Shown here piece by piece: positions 45,008-54,100 of a DNA stretch of 64,000 nt; position 1 is the first letter of the stretch; the number at the start of each line of letters is the position of its first letter. The notes under the pieces are model-generated. The model made no database searches. It saw nothing but the letters and a program-made list of their open reading frames with translations, and was not told the origin of the DNA. The stretch is taken from positions 124,001 to 188,000 of the forward strand of contig NZ_SJPK01000002.1 of the NCBI RefSeq assembly GCF_007859855.1, given 5' to 3'. The translations under genes and the position numbers were made by a program. This DNA comes from Allorhodopirellula solitaria (GTDB taxonomy: Bacteria > Planctomycetota > Planctomycetia > Pirellulales > Pirellulaceae).

Positions 45008-47440
45008 CTAATAGCTAATCCGATCATTCAGCCTTGACTGTATCGGTCCGTGAAAGACGAGGTACCAGAACCCGGCTTCCCCCGGCCCTGGATGTTCGAC
45101 TTGCCCGATCGCGTGCAGTCGCAGAACGCCTTGTTTCCAGTGTTCATTGTCAACGAGTCCTGCCAAGGCGTCACGTTCCGCTGGCGTGAGCGACTGGAAA
45201 CTCTCGCGCAATCGGCTGAGTGTGTCGACGTTGATCTTACGCGTGAGGATTTCAATATCGGCGGCGAACGCTTCGGGCGTCAGTCGACTCAGTGCCCGCT
45301 GGGATACTGCCTCCACTCTCTCGGGCGGCGAGTTGCCGAATTCTAACAGCAGCGCAATCGCCGTCAGACCAATCGGACCGGTATCCTCGTCATTGACGAG
45401 CTGTTGCAAAACCTTGCCCGACTGCTTCGTCCCGCCAATGACCAGCAAGGCGACTTCCCGCGTCAAGATCAGCGGCCATGTTTCTTCCTCGAAGAACTGG
45501 TGAGCGTGCTTCAACGTGAGCCGCGCAGCGATCTCTCGCATGATTCCGTTGGACGATTTCGCCTTCAGCCCTCCGCTCGGGATCTGGAACGTCTCCGTAC
45601 CATCATCTTCGACGGCCCAGTCGCGGACGACATCGAGGGGTGAGAACAATCCACCACTGGCAAGCTTGCGGAGGGCGGACGCCGTGGGCTTATCGAGCGG
45701 TTGAGCTGAATCGGCTTCGGACGCCTTGCCCCACTGCGTGGCTGAGTCAAGCACCGGTTCGGTGAGCAGATACTGAACGAGCGATGAGAGCGGTTCCCCC
45801 TTCCCATCAACGACGGGCTTCTCGGCGATCTTGGCACTCAGTGAGCCCCGCGCTGCGGCCAGCAATCCAGTTCCGAAACGATTCGTGCCATCCTCGGTCA
45901 CCCACTCGTCGATCCGTCCCGTGTTGGCATCGACGTGAATATGCTCCTGATCATGCGTGACGATCAATTCGTCGCCACTGCGAGTGAAATAGACGTTGTC
46001 CTGGTACGCCAGCGGAATCCAGTCGCTCGGAGTCGACAGGAATTGGAACTCCAGCGGAGTTCTCCCGCGTTTGAGCGGCACGTTTCCATGGAAGTTGAAC
46101 CGCGACGCCAAAAACTTATCCGGTTTCGGGGAAGCCGAAATGCGATGACTGAATAGGATCTGCCCCTCGTCGTGCAATTCGACCCGAAGTTTCTCGTCGA
46201 GCCGAGAGTGATCGACCATCACTTGACGGCGATCGATCATCGCGGCCAAGTCGCCATGGACGCCGGGCGTATCGGCCGCTTCGGCGATTTCAAAGAACAC
46301 GCCTCGGGCGCTGAAGATCGTTCGCATCCGCATACCATCGCGAATCGATTCGCTTTCGAAATCATCACCCCGGGATCCAATACCACTCAACCAGCGACTC
46401 ACCTTGAGAAGTATTTTCGCGTTCTCATTGAGCGGCTCATCGAGACGGGGCAATCCACCGATCTCATCCAACACGATCTGCAATGTTTGAGACTTGGCAT
46501 CGAACTTCACCGTTTGCTTTTCAAAACGCCCGCTCTCGAACAATCGCTGCGAGATATCCTGCACGCTCCTGCGGTCCACCGGGTCGCCGGTCGCGATGCC
46601 GAGATACGCGAGCACCTGTTGCCGTCGATTGATTTTTAGGCCCGTGATCTCGATCGATTCAGCCCGGTCATGTTCACCCAGTTCGATCACATCGATGACG
46701 AGATCACCGCGCCGTCCCGATTCATCGATCTGATAGCCCTCGACCACCAGCGGGTTGGAGTACCCCAGATCCGATAGGGCTTCGCCGACCGCCCCATGCA
46801 TGGCGGTGGGGTTATCGAAAGGTACGCCCTTCTCAACATCCCAGACGGGTTTCTCCCATTTGGCCTGCTTCCCTTTCTCGTCCACCCACTTAGTGATGAC
46901 CTCATCATTGACATAGACCGACGTGGCAATCGCGTCGCTCGGTGGAAAACGTTTGGTCAACCGCTCGGTCAACCGATCGGTATCGATTTCGGTCGTCCCG
47001 AGCAGACGCACGCCTCCCCGCAAAACACGCGGTCCCTCCACGATCTGAATCAACCACTTTGCGGGCGATGGCGGGTGGGGGGCTGCTGTTTGCGTCACTT
47101 CGATTTGAACTTCGCGAAAGCCTTCATGCTGGTACCCCGTGACCAACCGATCTTGCACGACCTCGTCAAAGTCCTCGTGGTTTTCGAAGGGATGGTTAGC
47201 GCCGAGGAACTCCGGATCCGCAAACAGCTCGTTCTTGATCCTTTCATCGGTGAAAGTCTCGTTGCCGGTGATCTCGATCCCGTCCCATCGTGCCGCGGCA
47301 ACCGGCCGCCGCTCAGCTGCGCCGCCTGGATCCTCGGCCCTGGCCATCGCGACGAAAACCAGGCTCAGCAGCACGACTCCACCGCGTACCAAAACCGAAG
47401 GAAAACCTGGAAAGAGGGAGAGCGGCGGTAAGTGGAGCAT
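45008..47440 (-). CDS. Large secreted protein with N-terminal POTRA-like domains, no visible barrel
   Basis: An 810-residue protein with a signal peptide (LPPLSLFPGFPSVLVRGGVVLLSLVFVAMARA). The next 280 residues contain POTRA-like stretches (ARWDGIEITGNETFTDERIKNELF, EGPRVLRGGVRLLGTTEIDTDRL, GEHDRAESIEITGLKINRRQQVLAYLGIATGDPVD), the domains that guide outer-membrane proteins to BamA-type barrels. The remaining 500 residues lack the alternating strands and closing motif of an Omp85 barrel and look soluble and mixed. A TPR- or HEAT-like helical tail follows. It may be a periplasmic partner of a Bam-type complex or a divergent relative. Function is unknown. Downstream neighbour is the S46 peptidase, 93 bases away on the same strand. 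Confidence 0.7.
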   Translation of the reverse strand: MLHLPPLSLFPGFPSVLVRGGVVLLSLVFVAMARAEDPGGAAERRPVAAARWDGIEITGNETFTDERIKNELFADPEFLGANHPFENHEDFDEVVQDRLVTGYQHEGFREVQIEVTQTAAPHPPSPAKWLIQIVEGPRVLRGGVRLLGTTEIDTDRLTERLTKRFPPSDAIATSVYVNDEVITKWVDEKGKQAKWEKPVWDVEKGVPFDNPTAMHGAVGEALSDLGYSNPLVVEGYQIDESGRRGDLVIDVIELGEHDRAESIEITGLKINRRQQVLAYLGIATGDPVDRRSVQDISQRLFESGRFEKQTVKFDAKSQTLQIVLDEIGGLPRLDEPLNENAKILLKVSRWLSGIGSRGDDFESESIRDGMRMRTIFSARGVFFEIAEAADTPGVHGDLAAMIDRRQVMVDHSRLDEKLRVELHDEGQILFSHRISASPKPDKFLASRFNFHGNVPLKRGRTPLEFQFLSTPSDWIPLAYQDNVYFTRSGDELIVTHDQEHIHVDANTGRIDEWVTEDGTNRFGTGLLAAARGSLSAKIAEKPVVDGKGEPLSSLVQYLLTEPVLDSATQWGKASEADSAQPLDKPTASALRKLASGGLFSPLDVVRDWAVEDDGTETFQIPSGGLKAKSSNGIMREIAARLTLKHAHQFFEEETWPLILTREVALLVIGGTKQSGKVLQQLVNDEDTGPIGLTAIALLLEFGNSPPERVEAVSQRALSRLTPEAFAADIEILTRKINVDTLSRLRESFQSLTPAERDALAGLVDNEHWKQGVLRLHAIGQVEHPGPGEAGFWYLVFHGPIQSRLNDRISY

Positions 47441-47626
47441 CCAAGCAATTCCATTAATGGGGGGTGAGCAATTCAGCCTTGGACGCGAATATTAGCAGAG
47501 TCTGGCCAGAGAGAGCCATTTGGAAACAGCCCATATGTGACAGATATCCAGCGTTTTTTGGGAGCTCGAAGCGATGGCTTGCAATTTGGCCATTCCAATC
47601 CTAACGAGATGACTTGCTCGGCCTAA

Positions 47627-48289
47627 TCAATCTTGCTCGTCAGGGACTTCTGTTTCAAGCAATCCGTTCGCTCGAGCACGCGCGATGGATTCGTGAAGCT
47701 TCTGTTGCAGAAGTTCGCGACTGGGTAACTGGGTCATGTATTCGGCGACCCGAATGTTGGCGTCGTTTAAACGCAACAACTCAACGTGTTCTTCGTTCTT
47801 ACCCGTGCACAAGATCAAACCGACAGGAAGGTTCTCGCCTTGAACCATCTCGTGCTTCTCCAGATAGCGGAGATTGTCTGGTCCGGCTTCTTCGAGATCG
47901 CAGTTCGTTCAAATAGCATGGAGCGGATTCTCGATGAAAATCAATGCACGAAAATGGGTCCAACTCAAATGTGTACGCAGTGCGTACACAATCTCTCGAT
48001 CAGGAAATGCCTCGACGGTCCGCAGGCAGTGCCGCAGTTGTGTCTGGGTCCAGCCTTTGCCGTAGAGTTTGGTAAGCCGCTCGGCGAGTCTTTCGATTAC
48101 CCGCTTTCCATATTTTGCTCGTTTACCCGCCATCACCACGTCCCGCACAGTCGCTCCGACGTCCCAATAGAGCATGGTGAGTTCGGCGTTGACCACCACC
48201 GCCGCCCTCCTTCGCGACTCGTCGATCAGTCTTCGGACTTCGGGAAGCAAGTCACTGTCAATGATTGCTAATTCTGATTCGTCTTTCAT
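47627..48289 (-). pseudogene. Broken DUF1016/YhcG PD-(D/E)XK nuclease gene
   Basis: Two pieces of one family remain. The first, 48289-47909, encodes the N-terminal DUF1016_N part (LLPEVRRLIDESRRRAAVVVN..., YGKRVIERLAERLTKLYGKGWT, LSWTHFRALIFIENPL) and then hits a TGA. In another frame the sequence continues RSMLFERTAISKKP and jumps straight to LEKHEMVQGENLPVGLILCTGKNEEHVELLRLNDANIRVAEYMTQLP, the C-terminal part (73 residues; Met at 47848). The PD-(D/E)XK nuclease core (about 100 residues) is missing, and part of the stretch between ENPL and MLFERTA is also deleted with a frame change. Full family length is about 330-370 residues. The gene therefore cannot encode an active nuclease. Confidence 0.85.
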
Positions 48290-48615
48290 CTCGTTCGCGT
48301 CTATCCGGTACTGAGTTTCAGCTTCACGCTGTGAGTGACGCCAGTCACAGTGTAACCAATAGTCACTGCTGAGAGAGCAATCTGGTATGTGAGCAAGTAC
48401 CAGACCTGACGATCTAAAACGCTGAGGAACAACCGACGAGACACCCCCCCCGTGTGCCTATCGCGGCATATTCCGGCGAGAACGCCAGGGTTTCACGTCG
48501 CTTTGAAATTTCTGCGGCCCTGCCTCTGAACAGACTTCGGCCGAGGCGTTAGGTTGGATGAGCTGACCCCGACGCGATTCGCTTCGGCGAGATCCCCCCA
48601 GAAAAACACTCTGCC
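48290..48615. other. Region upstream of dnaE
   Basis: 326 bases without a gene; a short GTGACGCCAGTCAC palindrome lies near 48340-48353. The dnaE promoter must be here, but no consensus is recognisable. Confidence 0.3.
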
Positions 48616-51600
48616 ATGAACGCCATCATTCCCGCTGCTGCATCCGATTTGGCGGCCGATGGGACGATCAAACCGCCCCGTCCGTTCGTCCACCTACACT
48701 GTCACAGCCACTACAGCCTGCTCGATGGGGCGGGCGATATCGGCAAACTGGTCAATCGCGCCGTCGATCACGGCATGAACTCGCTCGCCCTGACCGATCA
48801 CGGCAACTTGCACGGGGCTCTCGAATTCTACCGCAAAGCCAAAGATGCCGGCATCAATCCGATCATCGGCTACGAGGCCTACATCGCCCCGGGCAGCCGG
48901 TTCGACAAGGGCGGCGCCAGCAGCAGCAAGGCGGCGAGCTACCACCTGACCCTGCTCGCTCAGAACCGCACGGGCTTCAAAAACCTGATCAAACTGGCCT
49001 CGGCCGCATCGCTCGAAGGTTTTTACTTCAAACCGCGGATCGACAAGGAGATCCTCGAAAAGCACAGCGAGGGCATCATCTGTCTGTCAGGTTGCGTCAG
49101 CAGTGAGTTCAGCCGCGCGATCCTCAAAGGCATCGCGACGGAAGAACACGAACGGGAAGCGAAGAAAATCGCGGGCTGGTTCCACAACGTCTTCGATGAT
49201 CGGTACTTCATCGAAATCATGAACAACGAAGTCGACATCCAACGGCAACAACTCGAAGGCGCTGTCACGATCGCCAATCAAATGGGATTGCCACTCGTCG
49301 CGACCAGCGATTGCCACTATGTCGATCCCGAAGACGCCGAGGCACAGGACATCATGCTGTGCATCAATACGGGGCGGTTTCGTACCGATCAAACGCGAAT
49401 GAAGATGGAGAACGACCAGTTCTTCCTGCGCAGCCCCGAGCAGATGTATGAAAAATTCCCGGGACTCGATGATGCGGTCGCCCGCAGCCAACAGATCGCC
49501 GACACCGTCGATATCGAGATCGAATTCAACAAGTACTTCTTCCCCGGCTTCGAATGCCCCGACGAGAAAACACCGCTGCAATATCTCCGTGACCTGTGCG
49601 AACAGGGATTGATGGAGCGGTATGAAGGTGATGACGAACGGATCGTCGATGGCAAGCTGTCCGACGAGGTGATGGCGAGGCTCGACCGGGAACTCGACGT
49701 GATCGAGAAACTCGGCTACCCGACTTACTTCCTGATCGTCTGGGACTTTGTCAATCACGCCCGCAGCGTCGGTATTTCGGCAACGGCTCGGGGCAGCGGC
49801 GTGGGCGCGATCGTGTGCTACGCCCTGTACATGTCCCACGTCTGCCCGCTGCGATATGACTTGCTCTTCGAGCGGTTTCTCGACGAAAGCCGGACCGAGC
49901 CGCCTGATATCGATATCGACTTTGAAAAAGAACGTCGGATCGAAGTCATCGACTACGTCAAAGAACGCTACGGCAACGAAATGGTGTGCCAGATCGGCAC
50001 GTTCGGTACGCTCGCGGCCAAGGCAGCGATCAAGGACACCGGTCGCGCGCTCGGGATCCCGCTCTCACGCGTCAATCAGATCACCGAGATGGTGCCCGAT
50101 GAGCTGAAGATCACGATCAGCAAAGCGCTCGATAAAAGCGCCGATTTGAAGATGGTCTACGACGGGGACCCCGAAATCCGCGAGCTGCTCAATCTCGCGA
50201 TGAAGATCGAAGGCTTGGCAAGGAACGTGGGCACTCACGCCGCCGCCGTCGTGATCGCGGACAAACCGCTGACCGAGTACGTGCCGCTCGGCCGCGTCCC
50301 CGGCAAGCAGGACGTCATCACGCAGTGGGCGATGGTCGACGTGGAAGCCTCCGGGCTGCTGAAGATGGATTTTCTCGGCCTGCGGAACCTGACCATCCTC
50401 AGCCGCACGGTCAAGCTGGTCGAAGAAACGACGGGCCAAACGATTGATCCTTTGAAATTCCCGCTCGATGACAAACCCAGCTACGCGCTGCTGCAACGCG
50501 GCGAGACCAAGGGTGTCTTCCAGCTCGAATCGGGCGGTATCCGCGACCTGCTGCAGCGGATGAAACCCGACACGTTCAACGACATCATCGCCACCGCGGC
50601 ACTCTATCGCCCCGGGCCGCTCGAAGGCGGGATGGTCGACGATTACGTCAATATTAAACACGGTCGGCAACAACCCGAATACAAACACCCTGTGCTCAAG
50701 GAGATCCTGGAAGAGACCAACTCGATCATGGTCTACCAAGAGCAGGTGATGCGGATTCTCAATCGGCTCGGTGACGTGCCGTTGGCCAAAGCGTACACGT
50801 GCATTAAGGCAATCTCGAAAAAGAAACAAGCCTTGATCGATGCCAATCACGACGTCTTCATCGCCGGGAGCGTTAGGAATGGACTCGCCGAAAAAGATGC
50901 CGAAGACATCTGGAATCTCATCGTCAAGTTCGCAGGCTATGGCTTTAACAAGAGTCACAGTACCGCCTACGCGCTCGTCGCCTACCAAACCGCGTACCTC
51001 AAGGCGCACTACCCGACCGAGTTCATGGCCGCGCTGCTCTCGAGCGATATTTCGGGGCGAAACTTCAAACGCAAGGATGCCCTCGTCGAGCACATGGAGG
51101 ACTGCGATCGAATGGAGATCGAAGTCATCCCGCCCGACGTCAATAGCTCCGCTGCTGACTTCAGCGTCACCGACAACAAGATCCCCTTCGCCCTCTCGGC
51201 GATCAAAGCCTGTGGCGGTTCGACGGCGGTTTCCATCGAAGCCGAACGGGTAAAGAACGGACCGTTCCGCGACATCTTTGACTTCTGCGAACGCGTCGAT
51301 CCTCACGACTGCAACCGCAGTGCGATCGAAACGCTGATCAAAGCCGGAGCCATGGACAGCTTCGGTGCCAAACGCAGCCAGCTCGCCGCCGTCGTCGAGC
51401 GAGCACTGCAAGCCGGTGCGGCCGTCCAAGCGGACAAAAAACACGGTCAAGCGAGTTTGTTCGGTGCCTTTGATGAGGAAGAGGAATCTTCCGAAGACGA
51501 CGCGACCGCTGGCGTGCCGCTGCCCGATATCGAAGAATGGCCCGACCGCGAAAAACTGCTCGCCGAAAAAGAGGTGCTCGGGTACTACCTGCACAGCCAC

Positions 51601-52212
51601 CCGCTGGCGGAGTTCGAACCCAAACTCGCAACCTTCCGCACGCACACCACCGAAGCACTGGTCCAGTGCGGTGATCGCGATGAAGTCATCCTCGGCGGCA
51701 TGCTCAGTTCGATCAAAATCGCCCACACAAAGAACCCCAAACCGGGCCAACCGAGTAAGTACGCGAACTTTGATCTCGAAGACATGCAGGGCAATGTACG
51801 CTGCATCCTCTGGCCACGCGGCTTCGCGGTGTGTGGCGAGCGGGTCCAGCCCGATGCGGTCGTGCTGCTCAAAGGCAAAGTCGATCGGCGCGGCGGCGGT
51901 GACGAAGTCAACTTGATCGTCGACGAAATCACACCGCTGGAGGAACTCGATAACAAGTTCACCCACGGCATGCGAATCCGGCTCGACGAAGCCGACCACG
52001 ATGAGACCACGGTCTCGAAAGTCCGCGAGATTATTCGCGGCTATCCCGGACCGAAAGAGCTGCATCTCTCGATGGCGTTGCAAGAAGGCGAGACAGTGCA
52101 CTTCCGCGCCGACAAGTTCAAAGTCGACATCTCCCCCCAGCTCCGCGAGCGACTCGATGACCTCCTCGGCCACGGCCACTACAAACTTCTAATGAGCAAA
52201 CCGCAGAGGTAA
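48616..52212 (+). CDS. dnaE: DNA polymerase III alpha subunit (DnaE)
   Basis: A 1198-residue replicative polymerase. The N-terminal PHP domain has HLHCHSHYSLLDG (26-38). The palm contains PPDIDIDFEKERR near 430-440 with catalytic Asp residues, and the partner Asp lies in VSGLLKMDFLGLRNL-like segment near 590. The finger region (GGMVDDYVNIKHGRQQPEYKHP) and the tandem HhH region (IKACGGSTAVSIEAER) follow. A C-terminal OB-fold domain (VILGGMLSSIKIA...YANFDLEDMQGNVRCILWP) spans about 1010-1090. It is of the DnaE1 type (no internal proofreading exonuclease inserted) and is about 30 residues longer than E. coli DnaE. No intein is visible. It is expected to be the main replicase. Confidence 0.96.
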   Translation: MNAIIPAAASDLAADGTIKPPRPFVHLHCHSHYSLLDGAGDIGKLVNRAVDHGMNSLALTDHGNLHGALEFYRKAKDAGINPIIGYEAYIAPGSRFDKGGASSSKAASYHLTLLAQNRTGFKNLIKLASAASLEGFYFKPRIDKEILEKHSEGIICLSGCVSSEFSRAILKGIATEEHEREAKKIAGWFHNVFDDRYFIEIMNNEVDIQRQQLEGAVTIANQMGLPLVATSDCHYVDPEDAEAQDIMLCINTGRFRTDQTRMKMENDQFFLRSPEQMYEKFPGLDDAVARSQQIADTVDIEIEFNKYFFPGFECPDEKTPLQYLRDLCEQGLMERYEGDDERIVDGKLSDEVMARLDRELDVIEKLGYPTYFLIVWDFVNHARSVGISATARGSGVGAIVCYALYMSHVCPLRYDLLFERFLDESRTEPPDIDIDFEKERRIEVIDYVKERYGNEMVCQIGTFGTLAAKAAIKDTGRALGIPLSRVNQITEMVPDELKITISKALDKSADLKMVYDGDPEIRELLNLAMKIEGLARNVGTHAAAVVIADKPLTEYVPLGRVPGKQDVITQWAMVDVEASGLLKMDFLGLRNLTILSRTVKLVEETTGQTIDPLKFPLDDKPSYALLQRGETKGVFQLESGGIRDLLQRMKPDTFNDIIATAALYRPGPLEGGMVDDYVNIKHGRQQPEYKHPVLKEILEETNSIMVYQEQVMRILNRLGDVPLAKAYTCIKAISKKKQALIDANHDVFIAGSVRNGLAEKDAEDIWNLIVKFAGYGFNKSHSTAYALVAYQTAYLKAHYPTEFMAALLSSDISGRNFKRKDALVEHMEDCDRMEIEVIPPDVNSSAADFSVTDNKIPFALSAIKACGGSTAVSIEAERVKNGPFRDIFDFCERVDPHDCNRSAIETLIKAGAMDSFGAKRSQLAAVVERALQAGAAVQADKKHGQASLFGAFDEEEESSEDDATAGVPLPDIEEWPDREKLLAEKEVLGYYLHSHPLAEFEPKLATFRTHTTEALVQCGDRDEVILGGMLSSIKIAHTKNPKPGQPSKYANFDLEDMQGNVRCILWPRGFAVCGERVQPDAVVLLKGKVDRRGGGDEVNLIVDEITPLEELDNKFTHGMRIRLDEADHDETTVSKVREIIRGYPGPKELHLSMALQEGETVHFRADKFKVDISPQLRERLDDLLGHGHYKLLMSKPQR

Positions 52213-52505
52213 GCTAGCGTGAAGTCGTTGATTCCGCCGGGACAAGCCCGGAGCGGAGATCGGAGAATGAAAGAATGGAGGATTGATCTTCATTCTAGCG
52301 ATAGTAGCTGGCAGTTGGTGCTCCGCCGGGACAAGCCCGGACGGAAGCAATGATGCTCGTCATTCGCGTCTGCTGGGCTGGCCCCGGTCGGAACGCACAA
52401 ATAGCAGCTACCAAGTGATTTTTCGTTGTGCGGGATCCTGCGTTTGTTTCTTGATATAATGGAGAGTCCAACTCGGTCCCTTCCAACTGCGTGGCCGGAT
52501 TCTTG
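52213..52505. repeat. Intergenic region with paired GCCGGGACAAGCCCGG hairpins
   Basis: Two copies of a CCGCCGGGACAAGCCCGG palindrome, at about 52234-52251 and 52323-52340, lie 89 bases apart after dnaE. Each can form a stem of GCCGGG-type bases around ACAAG. A TATAAT hexamer at 52455-52460 is a possible -10 box for the next gene, although no good -35 is placed 17 bases away. Confidence 0.5.
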
Positions 52506-53501
52506 ATGGCTGCTGATTTTGACATGCCCCCAAAACACGAGACGTCAGTGCACGAGACGCCAGAACACGAGAGCCCTGACTACCTCGCTCAGCGAAATGC
52601 GGCGATGGCTGCCGTGACGGCTGGGTTTGTGGGCGTCGACCAAAGCGATCCCAAGGGACCCTCGGGGCACGCCTACGGGCTGCGGACCAGCACTCGGCTG
52701 ACGTCCGACTACCGACAGCGAACAGGGAGAGGATGCGTGGATGTTACCCCCCGAGAAGTCGTCGATTGCCTGCGTGGCGCCGGCGTCAAGAAATGGATGT
52801 TGATGGGACTGCATGGCTTGGTCGGCTACTTGCCGATGCCTCGCGCCACCCAAGACGTTAATGTCATGGTGCCCGACAGCGAAAAGGCGAAAGCCGCCAA
52901 AGCGATCGCCTCAGCCTGGCCGATGTTGACTCGTGTCGAGCTCTCTCAAGTCATCCGGTTTCTCGATCCCGCCGATCTCGATCCGCAAGGCAACCCGAAA
53001 CCCGTCATCGATCTGATGCTGCCTTGGGGTGAGTTTCAACGCATGATTTTGGATCAGCACGTCATCATCGATGCGGAAACCGGCAACCGATTGCCAACAT
53101 TGGAAGCCGTGCTCGCGTCCAAGTACGCCGCCCTGGTGTCGCCCCATCGCTCGCGAGATAAAAAGGAGCAGGACGTGGTTGATTTTCGCCGGGTGATCTT
53201 GGCAAACTCAGCGGACATTGACAGCGAAGCGCTGAGCGGAAAAGAAAAGGTGACGGAGGTAATAATTGGAAAAGAAAAGGTGACGGAGGTAATAATTGGG
53301 CGATGTTGCTCATTTCGATTGCGTGAGCTTCTTCCGAGGACGTCCGACCGACCGCATGGTGTACCACAGCCCGTGCCTTTCCGCAATTTCGTCAGTCCAG
53401 GTCTCGTCACCAAAGGGCCGACCGCGATTGACCGACGTGCGCATTGCTTCGAGTTCCGTTTTCGTGAGCGCTGCATTAACACGCTTGAGCCAGTCTCGTA
53501 A
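52506..53501 (+). CDS. Nucleotidyltransferase-like protein with its tail encoded by mobile-element repeats
   Basis: The ATG at 52506 (GTG at 52491 also possible) starts a protein whose first 244 residues fit a nucleotidyltransferase-fold protein (AbiEii/DUF6036-like): a helix VTPREVVDCLRGAGVKKWMLMGLHGLV, a strand-loop with ATQDVNVMVPDSEKAKAA, and a later VIDLMLPWGEF. A catalytic GSxxxxD motif is not clear; MLMGLHGLV...ATQDVNVMV may be the divergent equivalent. After residue about 244 the frame reads two identical 10-residue units GKEKVTEVII translated from a 30-bp tandem repeat, then antisense sequence of the transposase gene up to 53501. The true C-terminus was probably near 53238. Similar genes are known as toxin or sugar-modifying components. 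Confidence 0.6.
   Translation: MAADFDMPPKHETSVHETPEHESPDYLAQRNAAMAAVTAGFVGVDQSDPKGPSGHAYGLRTSTRLTSDYRQRTGRGCVDVTPREVVDCLRGAGVKKWMLMGLHGLVGYLPMPRATQDVNVMVPDSEKAKAAKAIASAWPMLTRVELSQVIRFLDPADLDPQGNPKPVIDLMLPWGEFQRMILDQHVIIDAETGNRLPTLEAVLASKYAALVSPHRSRDKKEQDVVDFRRVILANSADIDSEALSGKEKVTEVIIGKEKVTEVIIGRCCSFRLRELLPRTSDRPHGVPQPVPFRNFVSPGLVTKGPTAIDRRAHCFEFRFRERCINTLEPVS
53238..53297. repeat. Two exact 30-bp tandem copies at the left end of the RAYT unit
   Basis: The units at 53238-53267 and 53268-53297 are identical and begin GGAAAAGAAAAGGTGACGG and end GGTAATAATT. They read in phase with the upstream ORF as 10-codon repeats. An inverted, degenerate pair (GGAAGAAAAAGGTGACGGGGGTAG on the minus strand) lies at the other end of the transposase gene. 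They look like the REP sites recognised by the encoded enzyme. Confidence 0.85.
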
Positions 53502-53996
53502 ACGCGGAATCGGCCACGGCGAGAGGATCTTAGGAGTTGGCTCAGGACGTGTGCACCAACGGTGGAGTGATCCATGTCGCCAGTCCTCTGCTTTATCGAC
53601 CAGACACGCACGTAGAGGGTTTCGCTCGACGTACCGGCAGACCACGTAAAAATGCTCATCGCTCTGAACTGGGAAGCTCTTGAACCTCGACTGGTAAAGG
53701 TGGCCGTATCCGTGACGGTGGTAATGTCCATGATAACGCAAAGTGTGAGTCGCTGAGACCCAACGCAGCAATCGTCCTATTTGTCCGTCTTTCCTTGGTC
53801 GCAGAACAAGGTGCCAATGATTGGGCATCAGACTGAATGAGAACAATTCGACGGGGTACTTCTGCAATCCTTCATCGACGATGCGAATGAACGCATCGTA
53901 GTCCTCAGGCTTCTTGAAAATTTCATTCCGATCATTTCCACGATTCAGGGCATGATAAATGATCCCCGCTTCGTCAGATCGCTTTTGCCGGGGCAT
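53310..53996 (-). CDS. REP-associated tyrosine transposase (RAYT, Y1_Tnp family)
   Basis: A 228-residue protein from the ATG at 53996 (the frame is open to 54032). It belongs to the IS200/IS605-related REP-associated transposases. The HUH motif is NHWHLVLR (about 57-64), and the catalytic Tyr lies in EHFYVVCRYVERNPLRA. MPRQKRSDEAGIIYHALNRGNDRNEIF and the following helix are typical of the N-terminus. These enzymes cut single-stranded REP hairpins and are usually single-copy, domesticated elements. Here inverted repeats flank the gene on both sides. All catalytic residues appear present, so it may be functional. Confidence 0.9.
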   Translation of the reverse strand: MPRQKRSDEAGIIYHALNRGNDRNEIFKKPEDYDAFIRIVDEGLQKYPVELFSFSLMPNHWHLVLRPRKDGQIGRLLRWVSATHTLRYHGHYHRHGYGHLYQSRFKSFPVQSDEHFYVVCRYVERNPLRACLVDKAEDWRHGSLHRWCTRPEPTPKILSPWPIPRLRDWLKRVNAALTKTELEAMRTSVNRGRPFGDETWTDEIAERHGLWYTMRSVGRPRKKLTQSK

Positions 53997-54039
53997 GGCT
54001 CGCCTCAAGGATGATTGCGTAGAAAGGCTCATTCTGAAC

Positions 54040-54096
54040 GGCTGAATCAGCCAAAACTACCCCCGTCACCTTTTTCTTCCCCACCTTTTTCTTCCC
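54040..54096. repeat. Right-end REP-like pair and small palindrome beside the RAYT gene
   Basis: On the minus strand the sequence reads two copies of GGAAGAAAAAGGTG, the second continuing ACGGGGGTAGTTTTGG, which matches the left-end units in inverted orientation. A GGCTGAATCAGCC palindrome (54040-54052) lies between it and the transposase start. This pair replaces the expected C-terminus of the ISL3 transposase. Confidence 0.7.
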
Positions 54097-54100
54097 TGTT

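Noticed and set aside
45008-47440. BamA/Omp85 protein
   Set aside because: POTRA-like stretches only; the barrel region is not present.
50065-52179. 704-residue open frame antisense to dnaE
   Set aside because: dnaE is unambiguous; long antisense frames are an effect of GC-rich codon use. No motifs in the antisense product.
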